Numbered from the stretch's first letter, positions 1 to 8,344 are shown. The stretch: DNA of 38,245 nucleotides from an uncultured Collinsella sp. (GCA_902470695.1 CABRHH010000026.1:1-38245), one strand, 5' to 3'. Made by a program: numbers and translations. The notes: a model not told the origin generated them from the sequence alone.

Positions 1-34
1 CGGGACCGCAGGGGCTCCGGGCTTGTTGCGTTTC

Positions 35-108
35 TGGAGCGGGCGACGGGAGTCGAACCCGCCTCATCAGCTTGGAAGGCTGAGGTTCTACCGATGAACT
101 ACGCCCGC
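35..108 (-). tRNA. tRNA-Gly (anticodon TCC)
   Basis: Read on the minus strand, the gene begins GCGGGCG and ends CGCCCGC-T-CCA, so the 7-bp acceptor stem is perfect and the CCA tail is encoded. The anticodon stem CTCAG/CTGAG encloses a loop with TCC, which reads GGA glycine codons. The T arm has the GGTTCGACTCC signature. The length is 74 nt. It lies 5 bp downstream of the tRNA-Pro gene and is very probably co-transcribed with it. Confidence 0.96.
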
Positions 109-113
109 ATATG

Positions 114-190
114 TGGTCGGGACGACAGGATTTGAACCTGCGACATCCTGCTCCCAAAGCAGGCGCGCTACCAAACTGCGCCACGTCCCG
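114..190 (-). tRNA. tRNA-Pro (anticodon TGG)
   Basis: Read on the minus strand, the gene runs from CGGGACG to CGTCCCG-A-CCA with a perfect acceptor stem and encoded CCA. The anticodon arm CCTGCTTTGGGAGCAGG carries TGG (proline). The T arm GCAGGTTCAAATCCTGT is canonical. The length is 77 nt. It is the first gene of a two-tRNA unit. Confidence 0.96.
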
Positions 191-1047
191 AAGGTGTTGA
201 GCAGCCGGGTTATGCAACCCTGCTTGTCCCTTAGGCTCAGCAAGTATACGGTATTCCCCGCCGAGGGGCAAATGGACAACCTCGCCAGTCGAAAAACCTC
301 AGAAAACCGTTGATTTCCAACCTTAGCGAAACGACAGCGATGCACCGGAAAACAGCGGGCGGGCAGCACTCAACGGCTTCCGGTTCGAACAATTCCGGGC
401 GTGTCATCGCTCCGTTCCATGCCGGAACGGGGCGCCGGCCAGGGTCCCTTCAACGCCCTTGCTCTCACATGCATCTAACAACAGATATATACGTAATCTT
501 CAATCACCATGCGATGAGGTCTGCGTAAACAGGGCATGAAGAGAGGTTCGACCCGCTTTGGTGGTCGCAAATGCCGTCTAATGGGTTTTTGCTTGCTGGC
601 AAACGCTATGCAGAGCGGCCGATTCGCTTGTTCGAGGAGTGATACGGCCGTCGTCGGCTTCCCGCAGGGGTCTCAAAGCTGCCTTTCAAACAGTATGCGT
701 TCAATATCCGGTGCCCGATCAACCCCGAGAAACCCATTGAATGCCATTTGCGACCACACGACAGCGTGACGACATATATACTGACCCCTCAGCAAACATC
801 ATGAAACAAAGGATTTTATATTGCGCGCAAAAAATCGCAAATACTGCATGCCGACTCTATGGAGGAGATCGACTCGCTGTGTACGTGACATAAAATCCCG
901 CTCTTCCATGCCCACGCCGAAACCCCCGATGCACTCAATCTCATTTTTCCGGCCCGTGTCGGAATCCCCGCTGTGCTGTGCCGAGCCCCAAACACCGGCA
1001 AACGTGAGCGGCAATCAACCCGAAGGCTTCCGACCCGAAACGACCTG
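191..1047. other. long region without a convincing gene
   Basis: Apart from the tRNA promoter, I see no gene here. The short open frames in this stretch have no ribosome binding site of note, no recognisable family and mixed codon use. The base composition is visibly lower in GC than the flanking operons, especially at 470-560 and 780-860 (runs such as AACAGATATATACG). A hairpin with arms CCGTTC (412-417) and GAACGG (424-429) is present. It may be a decayed gene region or the remnant of an insertion beside the tRNA genes. Confidence 0.4.
243..271 (-). promoter_or_regulatory. promoter of the tRNA-Pro/tRNA-Gly unit
   Basis: On the minus strand there is TTGCCC (266-271), 17 bp, then TATACT (243-248). 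This is a good sigma-70-type pair about 50 bp upstream of the tRNA-Pro 5' end. The predicted start is near 236. Seen by eye only. Confidence 0.6.
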
Positions 1048-1746
1048 CTACTGCAGCCCCACGCACGTCAGCACATCATCCTGGGCCTGCCGATAGGCCG
1101 CAAGCGAAGCCTCGTTGGCAACTACAAGGTCGATACCCTCAAACGCTTTGAGCGGTGTCATGTATTCCACCATCTCGTCGATACGGTACGTGAAATCCCG
1201 CGCAACCGGCATCCTGGCATACGGGCTGTCCAGCATCACCCATCCGTCCACGCCAACCGATTCCGGCACCCGCTTCAAAAACAGGACGTACCTGGCATCG
1301 GAGCGCATGAACGTGCCCCCGAACTGGTACGCCCCGCTCGGGGCAAGCACCCTGCCCTCAGGCCAATCGTACATGCCCACCGGCTCGAACACCTCGATAT
1401 CCGTCGACGCAAGCGATGCCTCGCCACTGACCACGCTTTCAACGGAAAACGCCGTCAGAAACGAATGATGGATGTACTCCCCCGCCCCGCGGGGCGACCC
1501 GACAACCACCGCATCGGCCTCGCCCATCAGGGCCTTCGCCGAAAAGGTGTCGATGCCCCGATCGATCCGCTCGAGCTCGTCGGCCGAGTACGGAGCGCAG
1601 GCGTAAACGAGCTCGCCGAGCGCTTTTGCATCGCGGCTGTCGCTCGTATAGCTCAGCCTGGTAATCACGCCGGCGCACACCGCCGCTATGCACAGCGCGC
1701 CCCACAAAACCGGCCACAACGCGCGCCGCCGTTTCAACCCAGCCAT
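1048..1746 (-). CDS. membrane-anchored protein of unknown function, ABC operon
   Basis: This is a 232-residue protein that I do not recognise. It has a short basic N-terminus (KRRR), one hydrophobic segment at about residues 11-30 (PVLWGALCIAAVCAGVI), and a ~200-residue soluble part rich in acidic and aromatic residues that should lie outside the membrane. No lipobox or catalytic motif is visible. The ATG lies 1 bp after the stop of the ABC ATPase gene, with GAGAGG 9 nt upstream, so it is the last gene of the exporter operon. By position it could be an accessory or immunity-type protein that works with the transporter, which is inference only. Nothing follows it downstream but the empty stretch toward the tRNAs. 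Confidence 0.75.
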   Translation of the reverse strand: MAGLKRRRALWPVLWGALCIAAVCAGVITRLSYTSDSRDAKALGELVYACAPYSADELERIDRGIDTFSAKALMGEADAVVVGSPRGAGEYIHHSFLTAFSVESVVSGEASLASTDIEVFEPVGMYDWPEGRVLAPSGAYQFGGTFMRSDARYVLFLKRVPESVGVDGWVMLDSPYARMPVARDFTYRIDEMVEYMTPLKAFEGIDLVVANEASLAAYRQAQDDVLTCVGLQ

Positions 1747-1747
1747 G

Positions 1748-2422
1748 CTAGCGATCCTCTCGAATCGTCCCGTTGGCCATCACGAACCGATAGTCCGAGA
1801 TCGCCTTGAGCTCATCGGCGTCATGGGACACTACCACAATCGTCGCGCCCCGACGCTTCTCCTCGGTCAGTATGCCGCGCACCAGGCGCTTACCGTCGTC
1901 ATCGAGCGCGTTGGTCGGCTCGTCAAGCAAAATGAGCGAGGGGCGCTCCATGATCGCCTGCGCGATGCTGAGCCGCTGACGCATCCCAAGGCTGTAGCTT
2001 CTGATCCACCGGCGATCGCGCGGGTCGAGGCCGACGCGCGCCAGCGTTGCCCGAATCTGCCCGTCATCCGCCACACCTGTCATCGACGCCAGCAGCTTCA
2101 GATTCTGGAAGCCGGACATGTCGTCCCACAGTTTGAGCGGCTCGATCAAAAAGCCCATGCTGTCCGGGAAGACGTCGCCGTCTGCAAGCTGCTTACCCAG
2201 CACGGACAGCGAGCCCTCATCGAGGGTGATGAGCCCGGCGATGGCGCGCAGCAGCATGGTCTTTCCCGACCCGTTGGCCCCGCGTATGCCCGAGATGCAT
2301 CCGCGGGGAAACACAACGCTCACCCTATCCAGCACGACCTTGCCCTGCAGGCGCTTCGACACGCCCTCGACCACGATTCCCGCAGGTTCGTCAAAACAAT
2401 CTGCGCCCCGTTGCTCGACCAT
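1748..2422 (-). CDS. ABC transporter ATP-binding protein
   Basis: This 224-residue single ATPase domain energises an ABC exporter. Walker A is GANGSGKT (residues 48-55), the signature is YSLGMRQR (143-150), Walker B is LILLDEP (163-169), and the switch histidine is in VVVSHD (200). The segment GFLIEPLKLWDDMSG after the Q-loop region and the replacement of LSGGQ by SLGMRQ are typical of the bacitracin/lantibiotic-type (BcrA-like, DRA) exporter ATPases. AAGGAGG lies 10 nt before the ATG. The gene follows two permease genes after a 59-bp gap and precedes the anchored protein by 1 bp. The substrate cannot be told from sequence; peptide antibiotic export or immunity is a reasonable guess. Confidence 0.9.
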   Translation of the reverse strand: MVEQRGADCFDEPAGIVVEGVSKRLQGKVVLDRVSVVFPRGCISGIRGANGSGKTMLLRAIAGLITLDEGSLSVLGKQLADGDVFPDSMGFLIEPLKLWDDMSGFQNLKLLASMTGVADDGQIRATLARVGLDPRDRRWIRSYSLGMRQRLSIAQAIMERPSLILLDEPTNALDDDGKRLVRGILTEEKRRGATIVVVSHDADELKAISDYRFVMANGTIREDR

Positions 2423-2481
2423 ACGGCATCTGCCTCCTTATCGGATAGTTTATCGAGTGGTTTCAGGTGTCAACGCAGTTC

Positions 2482-3195
2482 TCAATGCAGCTCTTCGTTG
2501 GGGATGAAATCCTTTCGCGCAAGGCAGAACATCAGCACGAGAAACAGGGCGATCAACACCATGCCGAACAGAGAGATGCGGCCCAAGCAATCCGCCCATA
2601 CCGTCCCCGCCGACACGACTGTCAGCCCCCATCCAACCGATGGAATCCCGCCTCCCACGACGTTTTGAGCCATGAAATCCCACAGCCCATACAGGATGCA
2701 CGCCATGAATGCGACCGAAGACCGCCCCGTTGCAAGGGCCACATCGACATACAGCATCAGGGAGATCGAGCACACCGCCGCCTGCAGCGCCGTCGAAAAC
2801 AGCAGCACAGACCAGTCGAGTTGGACCGAGGAGCCCACCAGAATCGCCAGCGCGACCGACACATTAACCGCAACTGCCGCCAAGACCCCTGCGCAGAGCG
2901 CCGCTGCAAGGCAGCGCAGGGCAGCGGTAGCGCGCGTCTTCGCGCACACGGCGAACTGGGGCGAAGCCAGGCGCGCCGCCGGCCGCACCGCGAATACCGC
3001 CAGCAACGGCGTAAGCACGAACGCACCGATATGCGCCGCGTTGCAGAACGCATACATCTCGACAAACGTGTCGCCCACCGCAGCGCCGCCGCCCGACAGC
3101 GCTGCGGCCTGCACCGCCCGCGCCGCAAGCAGCAACGCAAGCGCCACCACAGCCGGGCGGTTCCCATAGAACAGCAGGTATGCCATCCTCCTCAT
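2482..3195 (-). CDS. ABC-2 type permease-like membrane protein
   Basis: This 237-residue, very hydrophobic protein has about six membrane helices: near the N-terminus (YLLFYGNRPAVVALALLLAAR follows the start), then at about 52-70, 95-118, 125-150, 160-185 and 205-227. It ends with a short charged tail. No enzymatic motif is visible. The start ATG overlaps the stop of the upstream permease as ATGA, so the two are probably translationally coupled and may form a heterodimeric channel. Assignment as an ABC permease rests on topology and on the ATPase gene 59 bp downstream; the family itself is not recognised by a motif. Confidence 0.75.
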   Translation of the reverse strand: MRRMAYLLFYGNRPAVVALALLLAARAVQAAALSGGGAAVGDTFVEMYAFCNAAHIGAFVLTPLLAVFAVRPAARLASPQFAVCAKTRATAALRCLAAALCAGVLAAVAVNVSVALAILVGSSVQLDWSVLLFSTALQAAVCSISLMLYVDVALATGRSSVAFMACILYGLWDFMAQNVVGGGIPSVGWGLTVVSAGTVWADCLGRISLFGMVLIALFLVLMFCLARKDFIPNEELH

Positions 3196-4043
3196 AGCAG
3201 CACGTCCTTCCCCCGGCGCAGCGGAATGCAGGCGAGCAGCACCGCGGCGACGGTCAGCGCAACGGGCATCAGGATGAACAGCACCAGGTTGTTGTCCTGC
3301 TGCGCGATATTGGGATAGCAGTAGACGAAATGGAGATGCCGGTACAGGTCGCGCGACACAAGCGGCGCGAACTGGAACAACGCCAGCGACACCAGCGTGG
3401 GGCCGGCGAGTGCCACGGTTTTATGCTTGCCGGCAAGAAGCGACAGGGCGAAGCTGATCAGGCTGCACGCACCTGCCCACGCAGAACCCCACACAGCAAA
3501 GACGAAGTTGTACAGATACGGGCTGTTCGTGCGCATGTCGTAGAGCAGCCCGACGGCCGGATGCGTCTCGACATACAGCGGCGTGTCGAGATACCCGCCG
3601 TATGTCCCGTCAAACGGAAAGGCGATGCACGCCAGAAGCTGCAAGGCGAGCAACATGGCGAACACCAGAAGAAAGCCGCCAAGGTAGGTTAGAACCATAT
3701 GGGAAGCCAGATAGGATCGTAGCGAGGAGCGCGCCGCTACGCAGGACGCCATGCCACGGTCGATCTCGTCGCGCGCGCATCCCGCAAACACCAGGGCCGC
3801 CACAACGGGCATGAAGAAGTAGAGAAAGACCCGCATCGCGTTCGACTGCATGGCGTCCATGTTCCAGGCCCACGCGTACGCCGGCGACGGCAGGTCCCCC
3901 ACATCGGCTCCGTAAAAGTGCAGGCAGGTCTCGGCGAACGCCACGAACGTGAACGCCAGCGCTACCGTCACCGACACCTTGAACTCAAAGCGCCTGGTCA
4001 ACCTGTGCAGCAGCAGGGACGCAGCAGCGGTCTTTCGCGTCAT
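3192..4043 (-). CDS. ABC-2 type permease-like membrane protein
   Basis: This 283-residue membrane protein is the first clear gene of the exporter operon. It has an amphipathic basic N-terminus, a first helix at about 23-43, a large loop, and further helices near 70-90, 117-140, 178-203, 208-230 and 253-274. That is the six-helix plan of ABC-2 permeases. The frame is open much further upstream (to 4730), but that extension is the low-complexity repeat region. The ATG at 4043 has GGAGGAG directly upstream, so I take it as the start. Its start overlaps the stop of a possible 61-residue protein, and its stop overlaps the next permease. It probably pairs with that permease and the ATPase to export a substrate I cannot identify. 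Confidence 0.78.
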   Translation of the reverse strand: MTRKTAAASLLLHRLTRRFEFKVSVTVALAFTFVAFAETCLHFYGADVGDLPSPAYAWAWNMDAMQSNAMRVFLYFFMPVVAALVFAGCARDEIDRGMASCVAARSSLRSYLASHMVLTYLGGFLLVFAMLLALQLLACIAFPFDGTYGGYLDTPLYVETHPAVGLLYDMRTNSPYLYNFVFAVWGSAWAGACSLISFALSLLAGKHKTVALAGPTLVSLALFQFAPLVSRDLYRHLHFVYCYPNIAQQDNNLVLFILMPVALTVAAVLLACIPLRRGKDVLL

Positions 4044-4225
4044 CTCTCCTCCAGACAACCAGAGTCCCCAACCGCGCGCCCAACACCGGCTGCGAACATG
4101 ACGCCCGCTGCCCTGCGCTCGGCACCAGCCGCGGGTAGGGCGCCCGCAGCCAATACAAGCGCACAGCCACCAAGCGAAGCGGCGCGCAGCAACGCCGAAA
4201 GCAATCGAGGACCCCCTTGAACCAT
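4040..4225 (-). CDS. possible small membrane protein, coupled to permease
   Basis: This is a 61-codon open frame starting MVQGGPRLLSALL. It contains one hydrophobic stretch at about residues 8-36 (leucine, alanine and glycine rich) and a second weaker one at 38-52, and ends SGCLEER. Its TGA overlaps the ATG of the following permease as ATGA, the same overlap used between the two permeases. A GAGG lies 9 nt before the ATG; another in-frame ATG is at 4231. Codon use is less GC3-biased than in neighbouring genes, and no family is recognised. It may be a real small subunit or leader, or a chance frame that brings the ribosome to the permease start. Confidence 0.35.
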   Translation of the reverse strand: MVQGGPRLLSALLRAASLGGCALVLAAGALPAAGAERRAAGVMFAAGVGRAVGDSGCLEER

Positions 4226-4760
4226 ACGCATGCACCTCATCGCGCCACACCCCTCTCGCGGCACCGATTGCAGGCCCTTCCAAAGCAATGCATCCGTTGC
4301 CACAAGCATACTGAAATCCCCCCCCCTGGCACAATGGACAGCGCGTCCGCGCGCCGTCGAAAGATGCACAAACGCAACGGTTGATGCACCGGAGCGCTGT
4401 CGAAAGATGCGAGGACGCAACGGGCACCGCACCCGCAGCGTCCTCGAAAGACGCACAGGTGCAACGGGCACCGCACCCGCAGCGCCGTCGAAAGGTGCGC
4501 GGGCGTGGCGATCGAGCACATCCCCCACCCGCAACGCCGTCGAAAGATGCACAATCCGGCCAGGGCGCGTATGACCGGCTATGCCATACGATGTCGGAGT
4601 GCGCGTGGCGGGCGTCGCGGCCTATACTGTCGAGGGAGACACGCGGGCACGGCGCGCACCGGATGCCGGCCGGACCCGCACGCTTCCGAAAGCCATTCCC
4701 GGAGCGCCGCGCCGCACGCGGCAAGCGCATTCCGCCCTATCCAGAAAAGGAGGCGTCTGC
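4226..4760. other. intergenic region between divergent operons
   Basis: This ~535-bp stretch separates the leftward ABC operon from the rightward CLC gene. It holds the degenerate tandem repeat at 4351-4551. A TATACT at 4623-4628 could be a -10 for the CLC gene, but I see no good -35. An ideal AAAGGAGG lies just before 4761. I looked for a fluoride riboswitch and did not find its conserved segments. Confidence 0.5.
4351..4551. repeat. degenerate ~44-bp direct repeat, five copies
   Basis: A core close to GCGCCGTCGAAAGATGC occurs five times. The TCGAAAG element starts at 4357, 4400, 4444, 4488 and 4540, so the spacing is 43, 44, 44 and 52 bp. Between cores a second conserved piece, GCAACGG(GCACCGCACCCGCA), is shared by the middle copies. 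The copies differ at several positions. No gene is convincingly encoded across it. It lies between two divergent transcription units. Confidence 0.8.
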
Positions 4761-6122
4761 ATGCCCCAGCGCATCGCCGACACCATTCGATCCGGCGCCC
4801 GCACCGCAGCGCACGACGTGGCCGCCGACGCCCGCCGCAACGCCTTGAACCTGCGCGCGAGCGGCCGCGTCTTCGTCCTCACCGTCCTGGTGGCCGCCCT
4901 CATGGGCACAGCGGGCTGGGCGTTTCTTGCCGCCCTCGGCATCGCCACCAGCACCCGCGAGGCGAACCTGTGGCTGTTTTTCCTGCTGCCGCTCGTAAAC
5001 GTTGCCACCGCCTGGCTCTACCGCAACCACGGCCTGCGCGCCGCGCGCGGCAACAACCTCGTCATCGACAGCGCCCTGGGCGGCACTCCCATCCACGCCC
5101 GCATGGGCCTGCTCACCTTCTGCTGCTCCACCGCCACGCATCTGGCGGGCGGCTCGGCCGGCCGCGAGGGGGCCGCCGTGCAGCTGGGCGGCACCATCGC
5201 CAGCAACGTCGCCTCCCTGTTCCACGTGGAGGGCCACGACCGGCGCGACCTCATGATGGCCGGAGTCTCGGCCGCCTTCGGCGCCGCGTTCGGCACGCCG
5301 CTGGCCGGCGCTTTCTTCGGCATGGAGATGTGCTTCATCGGCAAGCTCGACTACAGCGCCGCCCTCTACTGCCTCACCGGCTCGTTCGTGGGCAACGCCG
5401 TCTCGCGCGCCTGGGGCAGCGCCTTCGTGTTCCACACGATCGCGAGCGTGCCCGCCATGGAGCCCGCCACGCTCGCGATCGTGATCGCGGCGGCCGTGGT
5501 GTTCGGCCTGGCTGCGCGCCTATTCACCTTCGCCATCCGAAGCGTGAAGCGCCTCTACGCGCGCCTGTTCGTGAACTACCTGGTCGCGGCCGCCGCAAGC
5601 GGCGCCGTGCTCGTGGCGCTGTTCTTCTGCTTCGACCTCACCCGATACGGCGGTCTATCCGAATGGCTCGTGGGCGCCGCCTTCCGCGGCGACACCACCT
5701 TGGCCGATCCCCTGCTGAAGCTCGGGCTCACCGCGCTGACGGTGGGGGCCGGCCTACAGGGAGGCGAAGTCACCCCGCTGTTCGGCATCGGCGCCTCGCT
5801 CGGCGGCGCGATAGGAGCCGCCCTGCTGGGCGACCCGAGCTTCATGGCGGCCTTGGGCATGCTCGGTCTGTTCGGGGCCGCGCTCAACGTCCCCATCACC
5901 ACGATCATGCTCGGTATCGATATGTTCGGCGCCGAGGCCGCTGGCTACGTTATTATCGTGACGTTCATCGCCTACCTTGTTGCCGGGCACCGGGCCGTCT
6001 ACCCCGCCCAGCGCATCGTGACGCCCAAGCGGCGCTCGCTGAAAACGGACACGTCGCTTTCGGTCGGCGAGGTCCTCGAGCGCCGTCGCGAGCGCACCGG
6101 CATCGACACCGCCCGTCCCTAA
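4761..6122 (+). CDS. CLC-family anion transporter, fluoride (CLC-F) type motifs
   Basis: This 453-residue integral membrane protein of the CLC chloride channel/antiporter family has about ten to twelve helices. Family motifs are visible but in variant form. GNNLVID (about 94-100) replaces the canonical GSGIPE. GREGAAVQLGG (about 134-144) stands where GREGP is usual. GGEVTPLFGIGASLGG stands where GGxFxP is usual. As I recall, this combination is that of CLC-F proteins, which expel fluoride in exchange for protons, so fluoride resistance is the most likely role; this was not tested by alignment. The frame is open to 4581, but the ATG at 4761 has AAAGGAGG at ideal distance. A lipid kinase gene follows after 15 bp. 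Confidence 0.87.
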   Translation: MPQRIADTIRSGARTAAHDVAADARRNALNLRASGRVFVLTVLVAALMGTAGWAFLAALGIATSTREANLWLFFLLPLVNVATAWLYRNHGLRAARGNNLVIDSALGGTPIHARMGLLTFCCSTATHLAGGSAGREGAAVQLGGTIASNVASLFHVEGHDRRDLMMAGVSAAFGAAFGTPLAGAFFGMEMCFIGKLDYSAALYCLTGSFVGNAVSRAWGSAFVFHTIASVPAMEPATLAIVIAAAVVFGLAARLFTFAIRSVKRLYARLFVNYLVAAAASGAVLVALFFCFDLTRYGGLSEWLVGAAFRGDTTLADPLLKLGLTALTVGAGLQGGEVTPLFGIGASLGGAIGAALLGDPSFMAALGMLGLFGAALNVPITTIMLGIDMFGAEAAGYVIIVTFIAYLVAGHRAVYPAQRIVTPKRRSLKTDTSLSVGEVLERRRERTGIDTARP

Positions 6123-6137
6123 CCCGCAAGGACCCCT

Positions 6138-7130
6138 ATGCCAACGACTCTTCCCCATCCCGCCGACATCCGCCCCGGATCGGCCGGCGACCGGACCCTC
6201 ATCATCGTGAACCCCCAGGCGCAGGCGGGTGCCGCGGCGCAGGCGGCCGAGCGCCTCCAGCGCTTCTTACAGCTCTACCTGCCCAATCAGACCTTCGACG
6301 TGGCCCACACGAAACGCCCGCGCCATGCCACCGAGCTTGCTGCGGCGGCCCGCGGCTACCGCACGGTGCTGGCCTTGGGCGGAGACGGCGTGATCCATGA
6401 GGTCGCCTGCGGTCTTATGCGCATCGCGCGCGAGCGGCGCCCCGCCCTCGGCGTGGTGCCGGTGGGTTCGGGCAACGACTTCGCCCGCACGCTCGGCTTA
6501 ACCGATTGCAGCGGGCGCGACTTCGCCCACCTCATGCAAAGCCGCCGCACCCCGCTCGACATCATGCGCATCGATTGGCGCGACGAGACCGGCGCGCACG
6601 GCGTGGACTACGCGGTGGAGACCTTCTCGATGGGCCTGGACGCCGCCATCGGCCTGGGCACGCACGATCTGCGCTACACCTGCGGCCTTACCGGCCAGGC
6701 GCTCTACACGGCCAGCGGCCTGCGCGCCTTCGGGCGCGACTACCGCAGCTTCACCTCAACCGTCGCCCTCGACGGCGAGGAGCCGCGCGAGCTCACCACC
6801 ATCACGTTCGCCATCCAAAACGGGCCGACCTACGGCTCGGGCTTTCACATCTGCCCCGCCGCCGATCCGGCCGACGGCCTGCTCGACGTATGCTACGCGA
6901 AAGGGCCGGTCCCGCGCGCGATAGCGCTGCCGGTGTTTTTGTCCGCCAAGAACGGACGCCATGTGCACTCGAAGCACATCCGCATGCTGCGGGCGCGCCG
7001 CATCGAGCTAGCCTGCGCCGAGGCCGGCTACCCCATCCAGGTCGACGGCGAGCGCCTGCGCGCGCAGCACCTCACCGTGGAGGTGCTGCCCGGCGCGCTC
7101 GACGTCCTGGTGCCGCGCACGGCCCGCTAA
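6138..7130 (+). CDS. diacylglycerol kinase-family lipid kinase
   Basis: This 330-residue cytoplasmic or membrane-associated kinase phosphorylates a lipid alcohol such as diacylglycerol. The N-terminal catalytic domain starts with LIIVNPQAQAG (21-31). It has the nucleotide-binding loop LGGDG (80-84) followed by VIHEVACG, and then VPVGSGNDFART (108-119). The C-terminal beta domain ends with the usual YPIQVDGERLR segment. The canonical threonine after GGDG is a valine here. The length is normal for the DagK/YegS family. It lies 15 bp after the CLC gene with AAGGA upstream, so the two are one operon. Its stop codon overlaps that of the convergent LacI gene (CTAA shared). The exact substrate cannot be told. 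Confidence 0.9.
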   Translation: MPTTLPHPADIRPGSAGDRTLIIVNPQAQAGAAAQAAERLQRFLQLYLPNQTFDVAHTKRPRHATELAAAARGYRTVLALGGDGVIHEVACGLMRIARERRPALGVVPVGSGNDFARTLGLTDCSGRDFAHLMQSRRTPLDIMRIDWRDETGAHGVDYAVETFSMGLDAAIGLGTHDLRYTCGLTGQALYTASGLRAFGRDYRSFTSTVALDGEEPRELTTITFAIQNGPTYGSGFHICPAADPADGLLDVCYAKGPVPRAIALPVFLSAKNGRHVHSKHIRMLRARRIELACAEAGYPIQVDGERLRAQHLTVEVLPGALDVLVPRTAR

Positions 7131-8230
7131 CGGCGCTCGACGACCGTCCCGCGCTCGACCAGGCGACCCGGGATGCGAATGGTCTTGACATCGGTGCCGG
7201 CCGCGTTCGTGCCGTCGCTGTTCCAGCTGCCGATGCCGTTTTGGTCCTCTTCCTCGCTGGGCACGGCGTGCTCGAACACGGTGGCACCGCGGGAGAGCAA
7301 ATCGAAGCGGACCGTGGTGAGGTTGTTGTGCGCGCGGTAGCTGCCGAGGGAGTCGTCGATACCCACCACGCTCACGTCCTCCGGCACGCGCAGGCCGCGA
7401 TCGCGCAGCGCATCGATCACGCCGATGGCCATCTGGTCGTTCGCCGCGTAGACGGCGGTCATGCTGCGATCGTCGGCGAGCTTCAGACCCGCCTCGTAAC
7501 CGCTGTTCGCCGACCAGTCGCCCCGCAGCGGCTCGACCGGCTCGATGCCGCGCGCAACCAAGGCGTCTCGCCACCCGGCCTCGCGGAACTCGTTATCGAT
7601 GGAAAACGACGGGCCGGCCACGTAGCGGATCTGCTCGTGCCCGTAGTTGAACAGGTGATCCATCACCAGCGTGGAGCAGCCGTAGTGATCGGAGTCGACC
7701 GTGGTGCAGCGCGGGTGTGCGTACATCGACACCAGCACCGTGCCCATGCGCGCCTGGGGCGTGAACGACTCGAAATCGGGGGCCATGCGGCTCATGGCGA
7801 TCACCATGCCGTCGACCGGCAGCTCCGCCATGCGACGGGAGGCCTCGGCAAGCGAGAACGACTCGGTCTTGCTCATCTCGATCAAGGTGATGGCGTAGCC
7901 GCGCGCACGGGCCGCGGCGCTGATGCCGTCGAGCAGGGACAGGTTGCCGATCTGGGTGACGTCGTTGACGCACAGGCCCACCGAGCGGTAGCGCCCCACG
8001 CGCAGCGAGCGCCCCGCGTAGTTCGGACGGAAGCCCAGCTCCGCCACGGCCTTGTTCACGCGCTCGCGCGTCTTTTCGCTCACGTTGGGCAGGTTGTTGA
8101 CCACGCGCGAGACGGTCTGCTGCGACACGCCTGCCACCGCGGCCACGTCGGCCATGGACAGCGTGTGGGGCCGGCCGCCCCGCACGCGCGAAGCCGTATC
8201 TCCGTCGTTGCTCTGCATCATCTTGGCCAT
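7127..8230 (-). CDS. LacI-family regulator of the galactose genes
   Basis: This 367-residue repressor-type regulator has an N-terminal helix-turn-helix at about 25-46 (LSMADVAAVAGVSQQTVSRV) and hinge helix NYAGRSLRVGR. A periplasmic-binding-like sugar-sensing domain includes NDQMAIGVIDALRDRG and SVVGIDDS. An extra stretch rich in D, E, N and S near the C-terminus (about 318-350) is longer than in most relatives. It is divergent from galM-galK-galT, so it probably senses galactose or a derivative. A LacI-type palindrome lies between them at 8345-8360. I chose the ATG at 8230 with GGGAGG upstream; an in-frame ATG at 8254, also with a fair binding site, would add eight residues. A TATGAT motif upstream (minus strand, near 8315) may be its -10. 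Confidence 0.9.
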   Translation of the reverse strand: MAKMMQSNDGDTASRVRGGRPHTLSMADVAAVAGVSQQTVSRVVNNLPNVSEKTRERVNKAVAELGFRPNYAGRSLRVGRYRSVGLCVNDVTQIGNLSLLDGISAAARARGYAITLIEMSKTESFSLAEASRRMAELPVDGMVIAMSRMAPDFESFTPQARMGTVLVSMYAHPRCTTVDSDHYGCSTLVMDHLFNYGHEQIRYVAGPSFSIDNEFREAGWRDALVARGIEPVEPLRGDWSANSGYEAGLKLADDRSMTAVYAANDQMAIGVIDALRDRGLRVPEDVSVVGIDDSLGSYRAHNNLTTVRFDLLSRGATVFEHAVPSEEEDQNGIGSWNSDGTNAAGTDVKTIRIPGRLVERGTVVERR

Positions 8231-8344
8231 GGTGCCTCCCCCGCCCGCGGGCATCGTCGTTTCTCCCCGAAGCCAGCAGCAACAGGGCGTTTCATACATC
8301 GCTTTCCATCATAGCGCGAAGCAGCTGAAACCCAGTGCATACTA

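Noticed and set aside
35..190. Phage or island attachment site at the tRNA genes
   Set aside because: No second copy of either tRNA 3' end and no integrase gene occur in the window.
4044..4730. N-terminal extension of the first permease
   Set aside because: The open frame continues upstream, but it runs through the tandem repeat and gives Cys/Arg-rich sequence. The ATG at 4043 has a strong binding site.
4590..4760. Fluoride riboswitch upstream of the CLC gene
   Set aside because: I could not find the conserved GGxGATG start, AACCGCT loop or CTCCTAC end in the right order.
6506..8314. A 602-codon plus-strand open frame
   Set aside because: It covers the end of the lipid kinase gene in another frame and the LacI gene in antisense. 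No binding site or family is seen.
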